In this document: positions 1 to 5,370 of the stretch, piece by piece
Layout of the letters: each line of letters begins with the position of its first letter
Position numbering within the stretch: the first letter of the stretch is position 1
Program-made: the position numbers and the translations under genes
The notes under the pieces: generated by a model
Database searches by the model: none
What the model was told of the DNA's origin: nothing
The model's input: only the letters and a program-made list of their open reading frames with translations
Assembly (NCBI GenBank): GCA_003560545.1
Contig: PWLK01000026.1
Location: 1-5,544, forward strand
Source: Candidatus Woesearchaeota archaeon
GTDB taxonomy: Archaea; Nanobdellota; Nanobdellia; Woesearchaeales; 21-14-0-10-32-9
Length of the DNA: 5,544 bases
Direction of reading: 5' to 3'

Positions 1-54
1 AAGCTTTACCATGAAAACCTTCGCGGGGAGATAAGCACGAGGAGCGATGTTTAA
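1..54 (+). CDS. gatD: C-terminal end of GatD, Glu-tRNA(Gln) amidotransferase subunit D (partial, 5' end outside window)
   Basis: Reading from base 1 in frame 1 gives 17 residues ending ENLRGEISTRSDV and a TAA stop at 52-54. GatD is the asparaginase-like subunit that releases ammonia from glutamine or asparagine for its partner GatE. GatD proteins end in a segment of the form N-x-x-GEI-x-x-R, which this fragment resembles. The identification rests on that short match plus position: it runs directly into gatE, its obligate partner, with an 8-base overlap if gatE starts at 47 or one base of spacing if it starts at 56. Such tight packing implies one transcript. The fragment is too short to judge the enzyme itself. 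The call would fail if the upstream sequence did not encode an asparaginase-fold protein. Confidence 0.7.
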   Translation, partial: KLYHENLRGEISTRSDV

Positions 55-1489
55 AATGAAGCATGATTACAAAGCACAAGGGTTTAAGTGCGGGTTGGAG
101 ATACACCAGCAATTGTCCGGTGAAAAGCTTTTCTGTGGCTGCCCTGCTTTGATTAAGAAAGGAGCTCCGGATTTTGTTTTTGAGAGAAAGCTGAGGGCGA
201 GTGCTGGTGAAACCGGGAAGGTTGACCTGGCTGCGTTGCACGAGCACGGAAAAAAGAAGTCTTTTGAGTATCAAGGTTATGTTGATGCTTGTTGTTTGGT
301 GGAGATGGACGAGGAACCTCCTCATCCTGTTAACAGGGAAGCTCTTGAGGCTGCTCTGGTAATGGCAAGGCTTCTTAACATGAAAATCGTTGATGGAATA
401 CAGTTCATGAGAAAAACAGTTATTGACGGAAGCAATGTTTCTGGTTTTCAGAGGACTGCATTGATTGGCTATGATGGCTTCGTAGAAGTTAATGGAAGGA
501 AGATACGCGTGGATTCGCTTTGCCTTGAAGAGGAAGCAGCGCAGGTGGTTAAGCGCGGGAAGGATAAGGATTCTTATAATATTTCAAGGCTTGGAATACC
601 CTTGCTCGAAATCGCGACTGCGCCTGATATAATGTCTCCGGATGAGTGCAGGGAAGTAGCAGGGCACATAGGCATGCTTCTCAGGAGCACTGGAAGGGTT
701 ATGAGGGGCATTGGGAGCATAAGGCAGGACGTGAACATAAGCATTAAAGGCGGTGCGAGGACTGAGATTAAGGGCTTTCAGGATTACAAGAACATACCAA
801 AGGTTGTTGATTACGAGATTGAACGCCAGTTAAAGCTGATTAAGGATAAGAAGAAAGTTGAGGAAAGCGTGAGGAAAGCAGAGCCAAACCATACTACGAG
901 TTACCTTAGGCCGATGCCTGGCGCGGACAGGATGTACCCTGAAACAGATGTCGAGGTTATCATTCCGGGAAGGGTGGAGCTTGATGTTCCGGAGACGCTT
1001 GAAGAGAAAAAATCTCGGCTTGTAAAAAAACGTGGCTTAAGTGAAGACCTTGCACGCCTCGCATTAAGGTTTGAGGAGAAGAACGATTATTCGTTTGAAA
1101 AAGATTTTAAGAAGTATTCTTCTAAGAGCCTTAGCCCTACTACTATGGCAGATATTGTTTTGATTAAGGCGCCCGAGGTTGCGAAGAAGGAATCCAAGGA
1201 CTTTGATGTGCTTAAAGTTAAGGATGTTTTGTTTTCAGAGCTAAGCAGCGGAAAGATTGCTTTGAGTGCTGTGAACGACGTCTTAAAGGAATTCGCTGTT
1301 AAGGGAAAGGTTGATTTTAAGAAGTACGAATTATTAAGTGACTCGGAAACGGAGAAGATAGTTAAAAAAATTATTTCTGAGAATAAAGGCGCACCTCGAG
1401 GCCTTGTCATGGGCAAGGTTATGCAGGAATTAAAAGGCCGTGCTGACGGGAAAAAAGTTAACGAACTGGTTTCCAAGCATCTCAAGTAA
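47..1489 (+). CDS. gatE: Glu-tRNA(Gln) amidotransferase subunit E, short form without the GAD insertion
   Basis: This cytoplasmic subunit binds mischarged Glu-tRNA(Gln), activates the glutamate and amidates it with ammonia from GatD, giving Gln-tRNA(Gln). Visible GatB/GatE cradle motifs are GLEIHQQL (16-23), FCGCP (29-33), CLVEMDEEPPH (83-93), RKTVIDGSNVSGFQRT (122-137), CLEEEAA (159-165), RLGIPLLEIATAPD (181-194), GSIRQDVNISIKGGAR (223-238) and RPMPGADRMYPETD (288-301). A helical region and a C-terminal YqeY-like tail follow to residue 480. The IHQQL form and the MYPETD motif mark GatE rather than bacterial GatB. Usual GatE is about 620-630 residues; here only about 20 residues (262-282) occupy the place of the AspRS-like GAD insertion, which accounts for the shorter length. 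Start 47 is preferred because GAGG at 39-42 lies 4 nt upstream; ATG at 56, just after the gatD stop, is possible. Function call is firm. Confidence 0.95.
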   Translation: MFKMKHDYKAQGFKCGLEIHQQLSGEKLFCGCPALIKKGAPDFVFERKLRASAGETGKVDLAALHEHGKKKSFEYQGYVDACCLVEMDEEPPHPVNREALEAALVMARLLNMKIVDGIQFMRKTVIDGSNVSGFQRTALIGYDGFVEVNGRKIRVDSLCLEEEAAQVVKRGKDKDSYNISRLGIPLLEIATAPDIMSPDECREVAGHIGMLLRSTGRVMRGIGSIRQDVNISIKGGARTEIKGFQDYKNIPKVVDYEIERQLKLIKDKKKVEESVRKAEPNHTTSYLRPMPGADRMYPETDVEVIIPGRVELDVPETLEEKKSRLVKKRGLSEDLARLALRFEEKNDYSFEKDFKKYSSKSLSPTTMADIVLIKAPEVAKKESKDFDVLKVKDVLFSELSSGKIALSAVNDVLKEFAVKGKVDFKKYELLSDSETEKIVKKIISENKGAPRGLVMGKVMQELKGRADGKKVNELVSKHLK

Positions 1490-1495
1490 TTCAAA

Positions 1496-1507
1496 ATATT
1501 TATATAA
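1496..1507 (+). promoter_or_regulatory. TATA-box promoter of the PHP gene
   Basis: The 39-bp gap after gatE contains the strong archaeal TATA-like element TTTATATAA (1499-1507) in an A/T-rich context. Its centre, near 1502, lies about 27 bp before the ATG at 1529. That is the usual TATA-to-transcription-start distance in archaea, and no Shine-Dalgarno motif precedes the ATG at normal spacing. The transcript is therefore predicted to be leaderless or nearly so. Confidence 0.65.
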
Positions 1508-1528
1508 TAACCAGGATGCGATTAAAAC

Positions 1529-2347
1529 ATGGATAACGTTGTTTTTGAAAAGCCTGACCATGCAAGTCTTGCAAGGAAGTATAATGTTGTGGACATGCAC
1601 TCTCATACCCGGGCAAGCCATGACTGCAATACTAGCATTAAGAGGTTCGCGGACAAGCTTAAAAGCCTTGGGATCGGCGTGGCTGTTACCGATCATGATG
1701 AGATTGATGGTTCATTAGCCTTGAAAAGAAGGTATCCTAAGTTATTCGTCATACCAGGCATTGAAGCAACTTCTCTGGAGGACAAAGATATATTGCTTTA
1801 CTTTAATTCTTTTGATGACTTAAAAGGATTTTATAACAGGCACATCCTTCCTAATAAGAGGAAGCACAGGACTAATGCTTTTACGATAAAAACAAGGCTT
1901 CCTTACGAGTACATCCTTGACATGGCGAGTGATTATAATGCTTTCAGGGTTTTCCCGCACCCGTTGATGAGGGCTAAAGGGATTTACAGGAGGCTTAAGA
2001 GGAAAAAAGATTTTTCTGTTTTGAAAATGGTTGATGGCATAGAAGCTATTAATGCCGGGCAAAAGCTTAAGCACAATATCCGGGGCTTGACTTGGGCGGG
2101 GCTTGAGAGAAAGCCTGTTACAGGAGGAAGTGATTCTCATATTATTCGAACCCTTGGGGATAGTGTTACGCTTAGCACTGCGAAGAACGTTGAAGGCTTC
2201 CTTGAAAGCATTAGGAAGAAGAACAACCGCGTGGTGGGAAAGACAAGCAATTTTCTTTCAGAGCTTTCTTCTATTGGGAGCATTATGAGGAATAAGATCA
2301 GGCTTGTTAGGAAGAAAAAGAAGATGAAGGTAGAGCTTAAGGATTAA
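1529..2347 (+). CDS. PHP-domain metal-dependent phosphoesterase
   Basis: The 272-residue protein has a full set of PHP motifs: DMHSHT (22-27, ligands H24 and H26), VTDHDEIDG (53-61, H56), PGIEATS (76-82, E79), FPHPLMR (142-148, H144), GIEAINAG (170-177) and GGSDSH (199-204, D202 and H204). Proteins with this pattern bind two or three metal ions in a distorted TIM barrel and hydrolyse phosphoester bonds. Close architectural relatives include TrpH/YciV-type nucleotide or RNA 5'-end phosphatases, but nothing here fixes the substrate. There is no signal peptide or membrane span, so it should be cytoplasmic. After the barrel comes a basic tail (about 254-267, RNKIRLVRKKKKMK) that could contact nucleic acid. 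It sits 39 bp after gatE with its own TATA box, so co-function with GatDE is not implied. Its stop overlaps the stop of the opposing gene by 4 bp. The family is sure; the substrate is unknown. Confidence 0.88.
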   Translation: MDNVVFEKPDHASLARKYNVVDMHSHTRASHDCNTSIKRFADKLKSLGIGVAVTDHDEIDGSLALKRRYPKLFVIPGIEATSLEDKDILLYFNSFDDLKGFYNRHILPNKRKHRTNAFTIKTRLPYEYILDMASDYNAFRVFPHPLMRAKGIYRRLKRKKDFSVLKMVDGIEAINAGQKLKHNIRGLTWAGLERKPVTGGSDSHIIRTLGDSVTLSTAKNVEGFLESIRKKNNRVVGKTSNFLSELSSIGSIMRNKIRLVRKKKKMKVELKD

Positions 2348-3441
2348 GTTTTCTTGTAAAGATCGAGGAATATGCTCGCCCATATCATTCCTGTATCGGA
2401 TTCGTAGAGTAATGTCTTGAAGGGCTTTCCGTTGTCGTTGAATACTTCGTGGAATGTCTTGTGCTTCTGAACTAGGTATTCGTATTGTTTTAAGTGCTGT
2501 GCCATTCTCTTAGGGTCGTGTTTTTCAAGTACTTTCAGGTAGCATAATCCGAGGTGCATCCATTGGTTGCTTGCTTCGTAGCCGGGGACGAATTTGTCTG
2601 CGAAGTGAAAATCTTTTGGTGTGTCTTCTTTTGCTGTGTATTTTAAGGGGAAGGGCTTGTCTAAGTTCTTTTTTTGTATTGATTTAAGGGATTGTCTTAG
2701 CATTTCTTTGTCTGTAAAGGTTTTTGTCCAGAACGGGAATACGTTGGCGTCCCCGCTTATTATGTCTTTGCCTGATAAGTCGTCTGTGAAATGGTTTTTT
2801 TTCCAGAAATATTTCTTGATCGTTCCAGGGTAGTCATATTTTTCTAAAGGTGTTTTTACACCTATTTTCTTTAGGTTTCTTGCGAGGAGGGCGAGGAAGC
2901 AGTTGTTGTAGCAGTCACTTTTTCTTTTTGAGTAGTCTTTCATCGAGGAGAAATGCTTGTCTTTTCTTAGCAATCCTGTTTCTTTGTCTATGTCTTCCTC
3001 GTATATTTTTCTTGCTTCTTTTTCGAAGAAATCTTTGTATTTTTCAAGCAACGACTTGTCGTTCAGGGTTATTAGTGAGTTTAGCATGTACGAGGCGGAT
3101 TCAGGGGTGTGGTATGGGAAATCCACTGGCTTGCCCCACGGGGTTATATGCGTGGTTATCCTGCCGTGCTCCGAGTATTTTTTCATTGCGTATTTCAAAG
3201 TGTTTCTTGCTTGTTCTTTGTATCCTAGTCTTGCCAGGGATTCTATGCATATGCCGAAGTCTCTCGCGTAGAATTCTTTGAAGTTATTCGGGCTTACCAT
3301 GAAATATTTTTTTTTGTTGTTGTAAGATTTTTTTATTATGTTCCTGCAAATGTTTTCCGTTGTTCCAAAATATTTTTTTGTGCGTGCAAATTTTGATTTC
3401 AGGGAAAGCCTTACCCCGTCTAATAGTACGTGGAGGTTCAT
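2344..3441 (-). CDS. Probable six-hairpin (alpha/alpha-barrel) glycosidase-like protein
   Basis: This is a 365-residue soluble protein without signal peptide or membrane span. I do not recognise a named family, but the pattern resembles the six-hairpin glycosidase superfamily (GH15 and glycogen-debranching-type catalytic domains). It has helical hairpins punctuated by conserved aromatic/acidic loops: FYARDFGI (57-64), TPWGKPVDFPYHTPES (100-115), SDCYNNCFLALLA (175-187), SGDANVFPFW (229-238), YEASNQWMHLGLCYLKVL (288-305), FHEVF (330-334) and YESDTGMIWASIFLDL (346-361). D61, E114, D231, E289, E332 and D349 are candidate active-site acids; none can be assigned. Its ATG overlaps the stop of the upstream flippase-like gene (ATGA, 3438-3441), and AGAGGA lies 7 nt before the start, so translation is probably coupled. 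A role in trimming or building a glycan linked to that membrane protein is inference. It could also be a non-catalytic or lyase member of the fold. Confidence 0.6.
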   Translation of the reverse strand: MNLHVLLDGVRLSLKSKFARTKKYFGTTENICRNIIKKSYNNKKKYFMVSPNNFKEFYARDFGICIESLARLGYKEQARNTLKYAMKKYSEHGRITTHITPWGKPVDFPYHTPESASYMLNSLITLNDKSLLEKYKDFFEKEARKIYEEDIDKETGLLRKDKHFSSMKDYSKRKSDCYNNCFLALLARNLKKIGVKTPLEKYDYPGTIKKYFWKKNHFTDDLSGKDIISGDANVFPFWTKTFTDKEMLRQSLKSIQKKNLDKPFPLKYTAKEDTPKDFHFADKFVPGYEASNQWMHLGLCYLKVLEKHDPKRMAQHLKQYEYLVQKHKTFHEVFNDNGKPFKTLLYESDTGMIWASIFLDLYKKT

Positions 3442-4478
3442 TTTTTGTTCCTCTTCGTGTATGCGTACTCTGTTTTTTTGACAGCGTCTTTTATTTTGAG
3501 GCCGTGTATTCCTAGTATGATGAGGCCTGCGACTGCGAATACTATGTCTTTTACTCTTACGAGGAGTGCGAGTGCGAGGCCTGTGGCTGCGCTTAATCCT
3601 ATTAGTCCGAATGCTCCTATCTGGCCTGCTTCCAGGGTTCCCAGGGCCATTGGGACGGGGAGTATTATGGCTACTCCTACGAAGCTTACTATCAGGAATA
3701 TTTCTATGAGGCTTAGGTTTACACCTACCATGTCTCCGAGTATGCTGTATTCTATGAACATGAGAAGCCAGCTAAGCGCTGATACCAGGATGGTTTGGAT
3801 GAAGTGTTTTTTGTCTTTGTGGTAGAACTTGATTATTGGCTTTTCGAAGTCTATTAGTTTTTGCTTGAACGAATCAAGTTTTTTTATCTTTGAAAGCCCT
3901 GTGAAGGTGAATGCTTTGTAGAAGAAATCTTTTCCTTTCATCATCCTGTAGTTGAATAGTATTACGAGGAAGAGGAATATTATTGCTACTAGTATTAGAA
4001 TTTGGCGTATTTCAGGGGAGATGGCGTAGCTTATCAGTACCAGGAGAACTCCTAAGATGAAGAAAACCCCTGCTGTGCTCAGGTCTATGGTTTTGTCTAT
4101 GACAACCCCGCTTAATGCTTTTCTGAAGGGGATGTTTTCTTTTTTTGAGAGAAGCCACGCCCTTACGGGTTCTCCTCCGAGTTTCGCTGCAGGCGTGATG
4201 AAGCTTATCGCGTACCCTGCTATCCTGTAGCCTAGTAATTTGAATACACCTATGTTTTTTATGCCTTGGCTTTCGAGGACTATCTTCCACCTCCATGTTA
4301 GTGTTAGGAATAAGAGGAGTTGGACTAGTAAGAATAGTATTACTAAGTGAAATGTTGCGCCTCTTAGCGCGTCATGGATTTCTTCCCAGGGTATTGCTGA
4401 GAAAATGTAGGCTATGGCTAGCAATCCTATTATGAGGCTTGCCAGTATGAACAATTTTTTTTTGGTTCTTGAGTTCAT
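3438..4478 (-). CDS. Flippase-like integral membrane protein (LPG_synthase_TM / UPF0104-type)
   Basis: The 346-residue protein has roughly eight to nine hydrophobic segments: 9-28, 43-62, 79-97, 134-152, 158-176, 228-247, 255-275, 285-305 and a possible last one in the final 40 residues. Family landmarks are TWRWKIVLESQG (61-72), SFITPAAKLGGEPVRAWLL (92-110), SGVVIDKTIDL (123-133) and the loop LPVPMALGTLEAGQIGAFG (273-291), followed by a charged R308-K310-D311. This matches the transmembrane domain of lysylphosphatidylglycerol synthase and its many stand-alone archaeal relatives, thought to move lipids or glycolipids across the membrane. The aminoacyl-transferring soluble domain of MprF is absent, so lipid lysylation is not expected. 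The C-terminus is strongly basic. The downstream barrel protein overlaps its stop by 4 bp, pointing to a joint role with a lipid-linked sugar (inference). Codons 6-8 form an A9 tract. No Shine-Dalgarno motif precedes the ATG. Confidence 0.85.
   Translation of the reverse strand: MNSRTKKKLFILASLIIGLLAIAYIFSAIPWEEIHDALRGATFHLVILFLLVQLLLFLTLTWRWKIVLESQGIKNIGVFKLLGYRIAGYAISFITPAAKLGGEPVRAWLLSKKENIPFRKALSGVVIDKTIDLSTAGVFFILGVLLVLISYAISPEIRQILILVAIIFLFLVILFNYRMMKGKDFFYKAFTFTGLSKIKKLDSFKQKLIDFEKPIIKFYHKDKKHFIQTILVSALSWLLMFIEYSILGDMVGVNLSLIEIFLIVSFVGVAIILPVPMALGTLEAGQIGAFGLIGLSAATGLALALLVRVKDIVFAVAGLIILGIHGLKIKDAVKKTEYAYTKRNKK
3449..3454 (-). promoter_or_regulatory. Internal ribosome binding site of the barrel-protein gene
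   Basis: On the minus strand the motif AGAGGA sits 7 nt before the ATG at 3441, inside the last codons of the flippase-like gene. Its position and the ATGA overlap fix the start at 3441 and support translation from a shared mRNA. Confidence 0.7.
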
Positions 4479-4503
4479 CTGTGCTATGAGCGGGCTGCTT
4501 CCC

Positions 4504-4515
4504 TGTTTATAATTG
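4504..4515 (-). promoter_or_regulatory. Candidate TATA-box promoter of the flippase-like/barrel operon
   Basis: On the minus strand CAATTATAAACA contains ATTATAAA centred near 4509, about 31 bp before the ATG at 4478. A start site about 26 bp downstream would leave a leader of only a few bases, consistent with the missing Shine-Dalgarno motif. A second TATA-like element, GCATATAAATG (4537-4547), has a good sequence but would give a leader of about 37 nt without a ribosome site. The choice between them is not certain. Confidence 0.4.
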
Positions 4516-4558
4516 TTGCGGAGAAACCGCTTCTGTCATTTATATGCTTGCAAGGCAG

Positions 4559-4909
4559 TTAAGCATTTACTTCAAGGGAAGCACGTTCAGGCGCATTAGA
4601 ATTTTTTTGTGATCTTCCTTTTAGCTCTTCGATTACGAGCATGTCGTATATCTCTATTAGCTTTCTTATTTTAGGGTCCTCTGTGTTCAGCTTGAAGAGC
4701 TTGGCTTTTCCAATCGTTCTTGTTGGCAGTATAACTTTGTTTTTTATCAGGCTCTCCCAAATCCTGTACAGCGTGGCGCGCCCGATCCTTGCGTTCTCAG
4801 CCATGTCTGTTATGGAGAAATCGAGTTCTCTCTCTGTTAATAAGTAATCCAGCACCCTGACTGTCGGGGAGTCCCCCATGAACCCTATAAATGATGACTT
4901 TCCTTCCAT
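4559..4909 (-). CDS. Winged helix-turn-helix DNA-binding regulator
   Basis: The 116-residue protein has a compact wHTH fold. Helix 1 lies around TVRVLDYLLTE (16-26), helix 2 is SITDMAENA (32-40), the recognition helix is GRATLYRIWESLIKN (43-57), and a basic beta-wing is PTRTIGKAKLFKLN (62-75). A helix follows (79-95, DPKIRKLIEIYDMLVIE) that may dimerise, then a polar, probably disordered tail (96-116). The opening GDSPTVRVLDYLL followed by a wing ending KLFKLNTEDP is a pattern I associate with a widespread archaeal ArsR/MarR-like single-domain group. No metal-binding cysteines or ligand domain are visible, so a signal cannot be named. GAGGA lies 6 nt before the ATG and a TATA box about 34 bp upstream. 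It points towards the flippase-like operon (80-bp gap) and is divergent from a second small wHTH-like gene; either promoter, or its own, is a plausible target. DNA binding is well supported; the target is inferred. Confidence 0.85.
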   Translation of the reverse strand: MEGKSSFIGFMGDSPTVRVLDYLLTERELDFSITDMAENARIGRATLYRIWESLIKNKVILPTRTIGKAKLFKLNTEDPKIRKLIEIYDMLVIEELKGRSQKNSNAPERASLEVNA

Positions 4910-4915
4910 TTTAAA

Positions 4916-4920
4916 TCCTC
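4916..4920 (-). promoter_or_regulatory. Ribosome binding site of the wHTH regulator
   Basis: GAGGA on the minus strand ends 6 nt before the ATG at 4909 and decides this start. The window's other promoter-proximal genes lack such a motif. Confidence 0.65.
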
Positions 4921-4937
4921 TGTTTTGATATTATCTA

Positions 4938-4948
4938 GTTATATATAC
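4938..4948 (-). promoter_or_regulatory. TATA-box promoter of the wHTH regulator
   Basis: The minus strand reads GTATATATAAC, a good archaeal TATA element centred near 4943. Transcription would be expected to start near 4917-4920, giving a leader of about ten bases that just includes the GAGGA ribosome site. Confidence 0.55.
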
Positions 4949-4993
4949 TGATTTGCAGGTGTACATGAAAGTATTTAAATCTTTCTTTTTTGA

Positions 4994-5005
4994 TACAATA
5001 TTGTA
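4994..5005. promoter_or_regulatory. Perfect 12-bp palindrome in the divergent promoter region, candidate operator
   Basis: TACAATATTGTA equals its own reverse complement. The flanks extend it imperfectly: G4992 pairs with C5007 across one mismatch. It lies about 19 bp upstream of the plus-strand TATA box (5024) and about 46 bp from the minus-strand one (4948), between two genes that both encode DNA-binding folds. A dimeric winged-helix protein could bind it. In an AT-rich region a chance palindrome is possible, hence moderate confidence. Confidence 0.4.
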
Positions 5006-5023
5006 CCAGTTGAATCAGAAATG

Positions 5024-5033
5024 TTTATAAAAT
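5024..5033 (+). promoter_or_regulatory. TATA-box promoter of the small wHTH-like gene
   Basis: TTTATAAAAT is centred about 26 bp before the ATG at 5054, and no Shine-Dalgarno motif precedes that ATG. The geometry predicts a leaderless mRNA, as for the PHP gene. Confidence 0.65.
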
Positions 5034-5053
5034 ATCAATAATATATCACTCAT

Positions 5054-5320
5054 ATGGCTCATGTATTGGAAATCAAGGCAAGGATTATCAGAAAACTAGT
5101 CCAATGGAGAAAATGGGGTGGATCGCATACCGAGAATGTTCTTAGTGGCCTTCCAAGGCAAATACGTGGAGAAAAAGCAGTTAAAAAAGCACTTGAAGAA
5201 ATGGTTAAAGATGGCTGGTTGCTGCCTGCAAAAAAAACAGGTGAAACACATTATTCCCTTAACCCGGAAAAAACTGATGAAATACTACAATTCTATGAAA
5301 AATATTCCAAGAAAAATTAA
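5054..5320 (+). CDS. Small winged-helix-like protein, uncharacterised
   Basis: This 88-residue basic protein has a helix at 5-20, then the signature KWGGSHT (20-26), LPRQIRGEKAVKKALEEMVKDGWLL (33-57, helix-turn-helix-like), and a predicted strand pair AKKTGETHYSLNP (59-71) forming a wing. A C-terminal helix (72-86) follows. Small archaeal proteins with a W-x-G-x-HT start and a G-x-HYSLNP-type wing are known as conserved hypotheticals; the role is not established, and nucleic-acid binding is inferred from the fold. The TATA spacing supports the start at 5054. It is divergent from the wHTH regulator and lies 50 bp before a 70-bp tandem repeat array. Codon choice differs from the rest of the window: by my count Lys is AAA 11 and AAG 2, Glu is GAA 8 and GAG 1, whereas the PHP gene uses AAG about 21 to AAA 10. 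That may point to different ancestry or to a recently acquired block with the array. Confidence 0.7.
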   Translation: MAHVLEIKARIIRKLVQWRKWGGSHTENVLSGLPRQIRGEKAVKKALEEMVKDGWLLPAKKTGETHYSLNPEKTDEILQFYEKYSKKN

Positions 5321-5323
5321 TCG

Positions 5324-5359
5324 TAAAAACAAAAACCACCCCTAACACTTCTGTTTTTA
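5324..5359 (+). terminator. Possible terminator after the small wHTH-like gene
   Basis: TAAAAACA (5324-5331) and TGTTTTTA (5352-5359) are exact inverted repeats with a 20-nt loop, placed just after the stop codon. The right arm supplies a T5 run. The stem is A/T-rich and weak, but archaeal termination depends mainly on T tracts. Confidence 0.3.
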
Positions 5360-5370
5360 AACAAACCAGC

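Noticed and set aside
1..6. HindIII site at the window start, also present in each 70-bp unit, as a cloning junction
   Set aside because: The first AAGCTT is in frame within plausible gatD coding sequence, and six-base sites occur by chance; no vector sequence is seen.
1087..1494. Minus-strand open frame of 135 codons inside gatE
   Set aside because: It lies wholly opposite conserved gatE coding sequence, has no ribosome site, and its protein shows no recognisable motif.
1430..1718. Open frames on both strands across the gatE/PHP junction (1430-1696 minus, 1440-1718 plus)
   Set aside because: Both overlap well-supported genes in other frames, span the PHP promoter, and encode motif-free sequence.
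1820..2140. Minus-strand 106-codon open frame opposite the PHP gene
   Set aside because: Shadow of the conserved PHP barrel; no start signals or motifs.
2621..3281. Plus-strand open frames opposite the barrel-protein gene (2621-2833, 2850-3281, 2957-3271)
   Set aside because: Their Phe/Leu/Ser/Cys-rich proteins are what the complement of Lys/Glu/Arg-rich coding produces; no promoter or ribosome site seen.
3430..3825. Plus-strand 131-codon open frame opposite the flippase-like gene
   Set aside because: It lies antisense to the conserved membrane-protein motifs, with no start signals.
4012..4296. Minus-strand 94-codon Arg/His/Lys-rich open frame within the flippase-like gene
   Set aside because: Frame-shifted shadow of the conserved GGEPVRAW region; composition is an artefact of the other frame.
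4518..4530. GCGG-AGAAA-CCGC hairpin between the regulator and the flippase-like gene, as terminator
   Set aside because: Only a four-pair stem with no following T tract in the direction of transcription.
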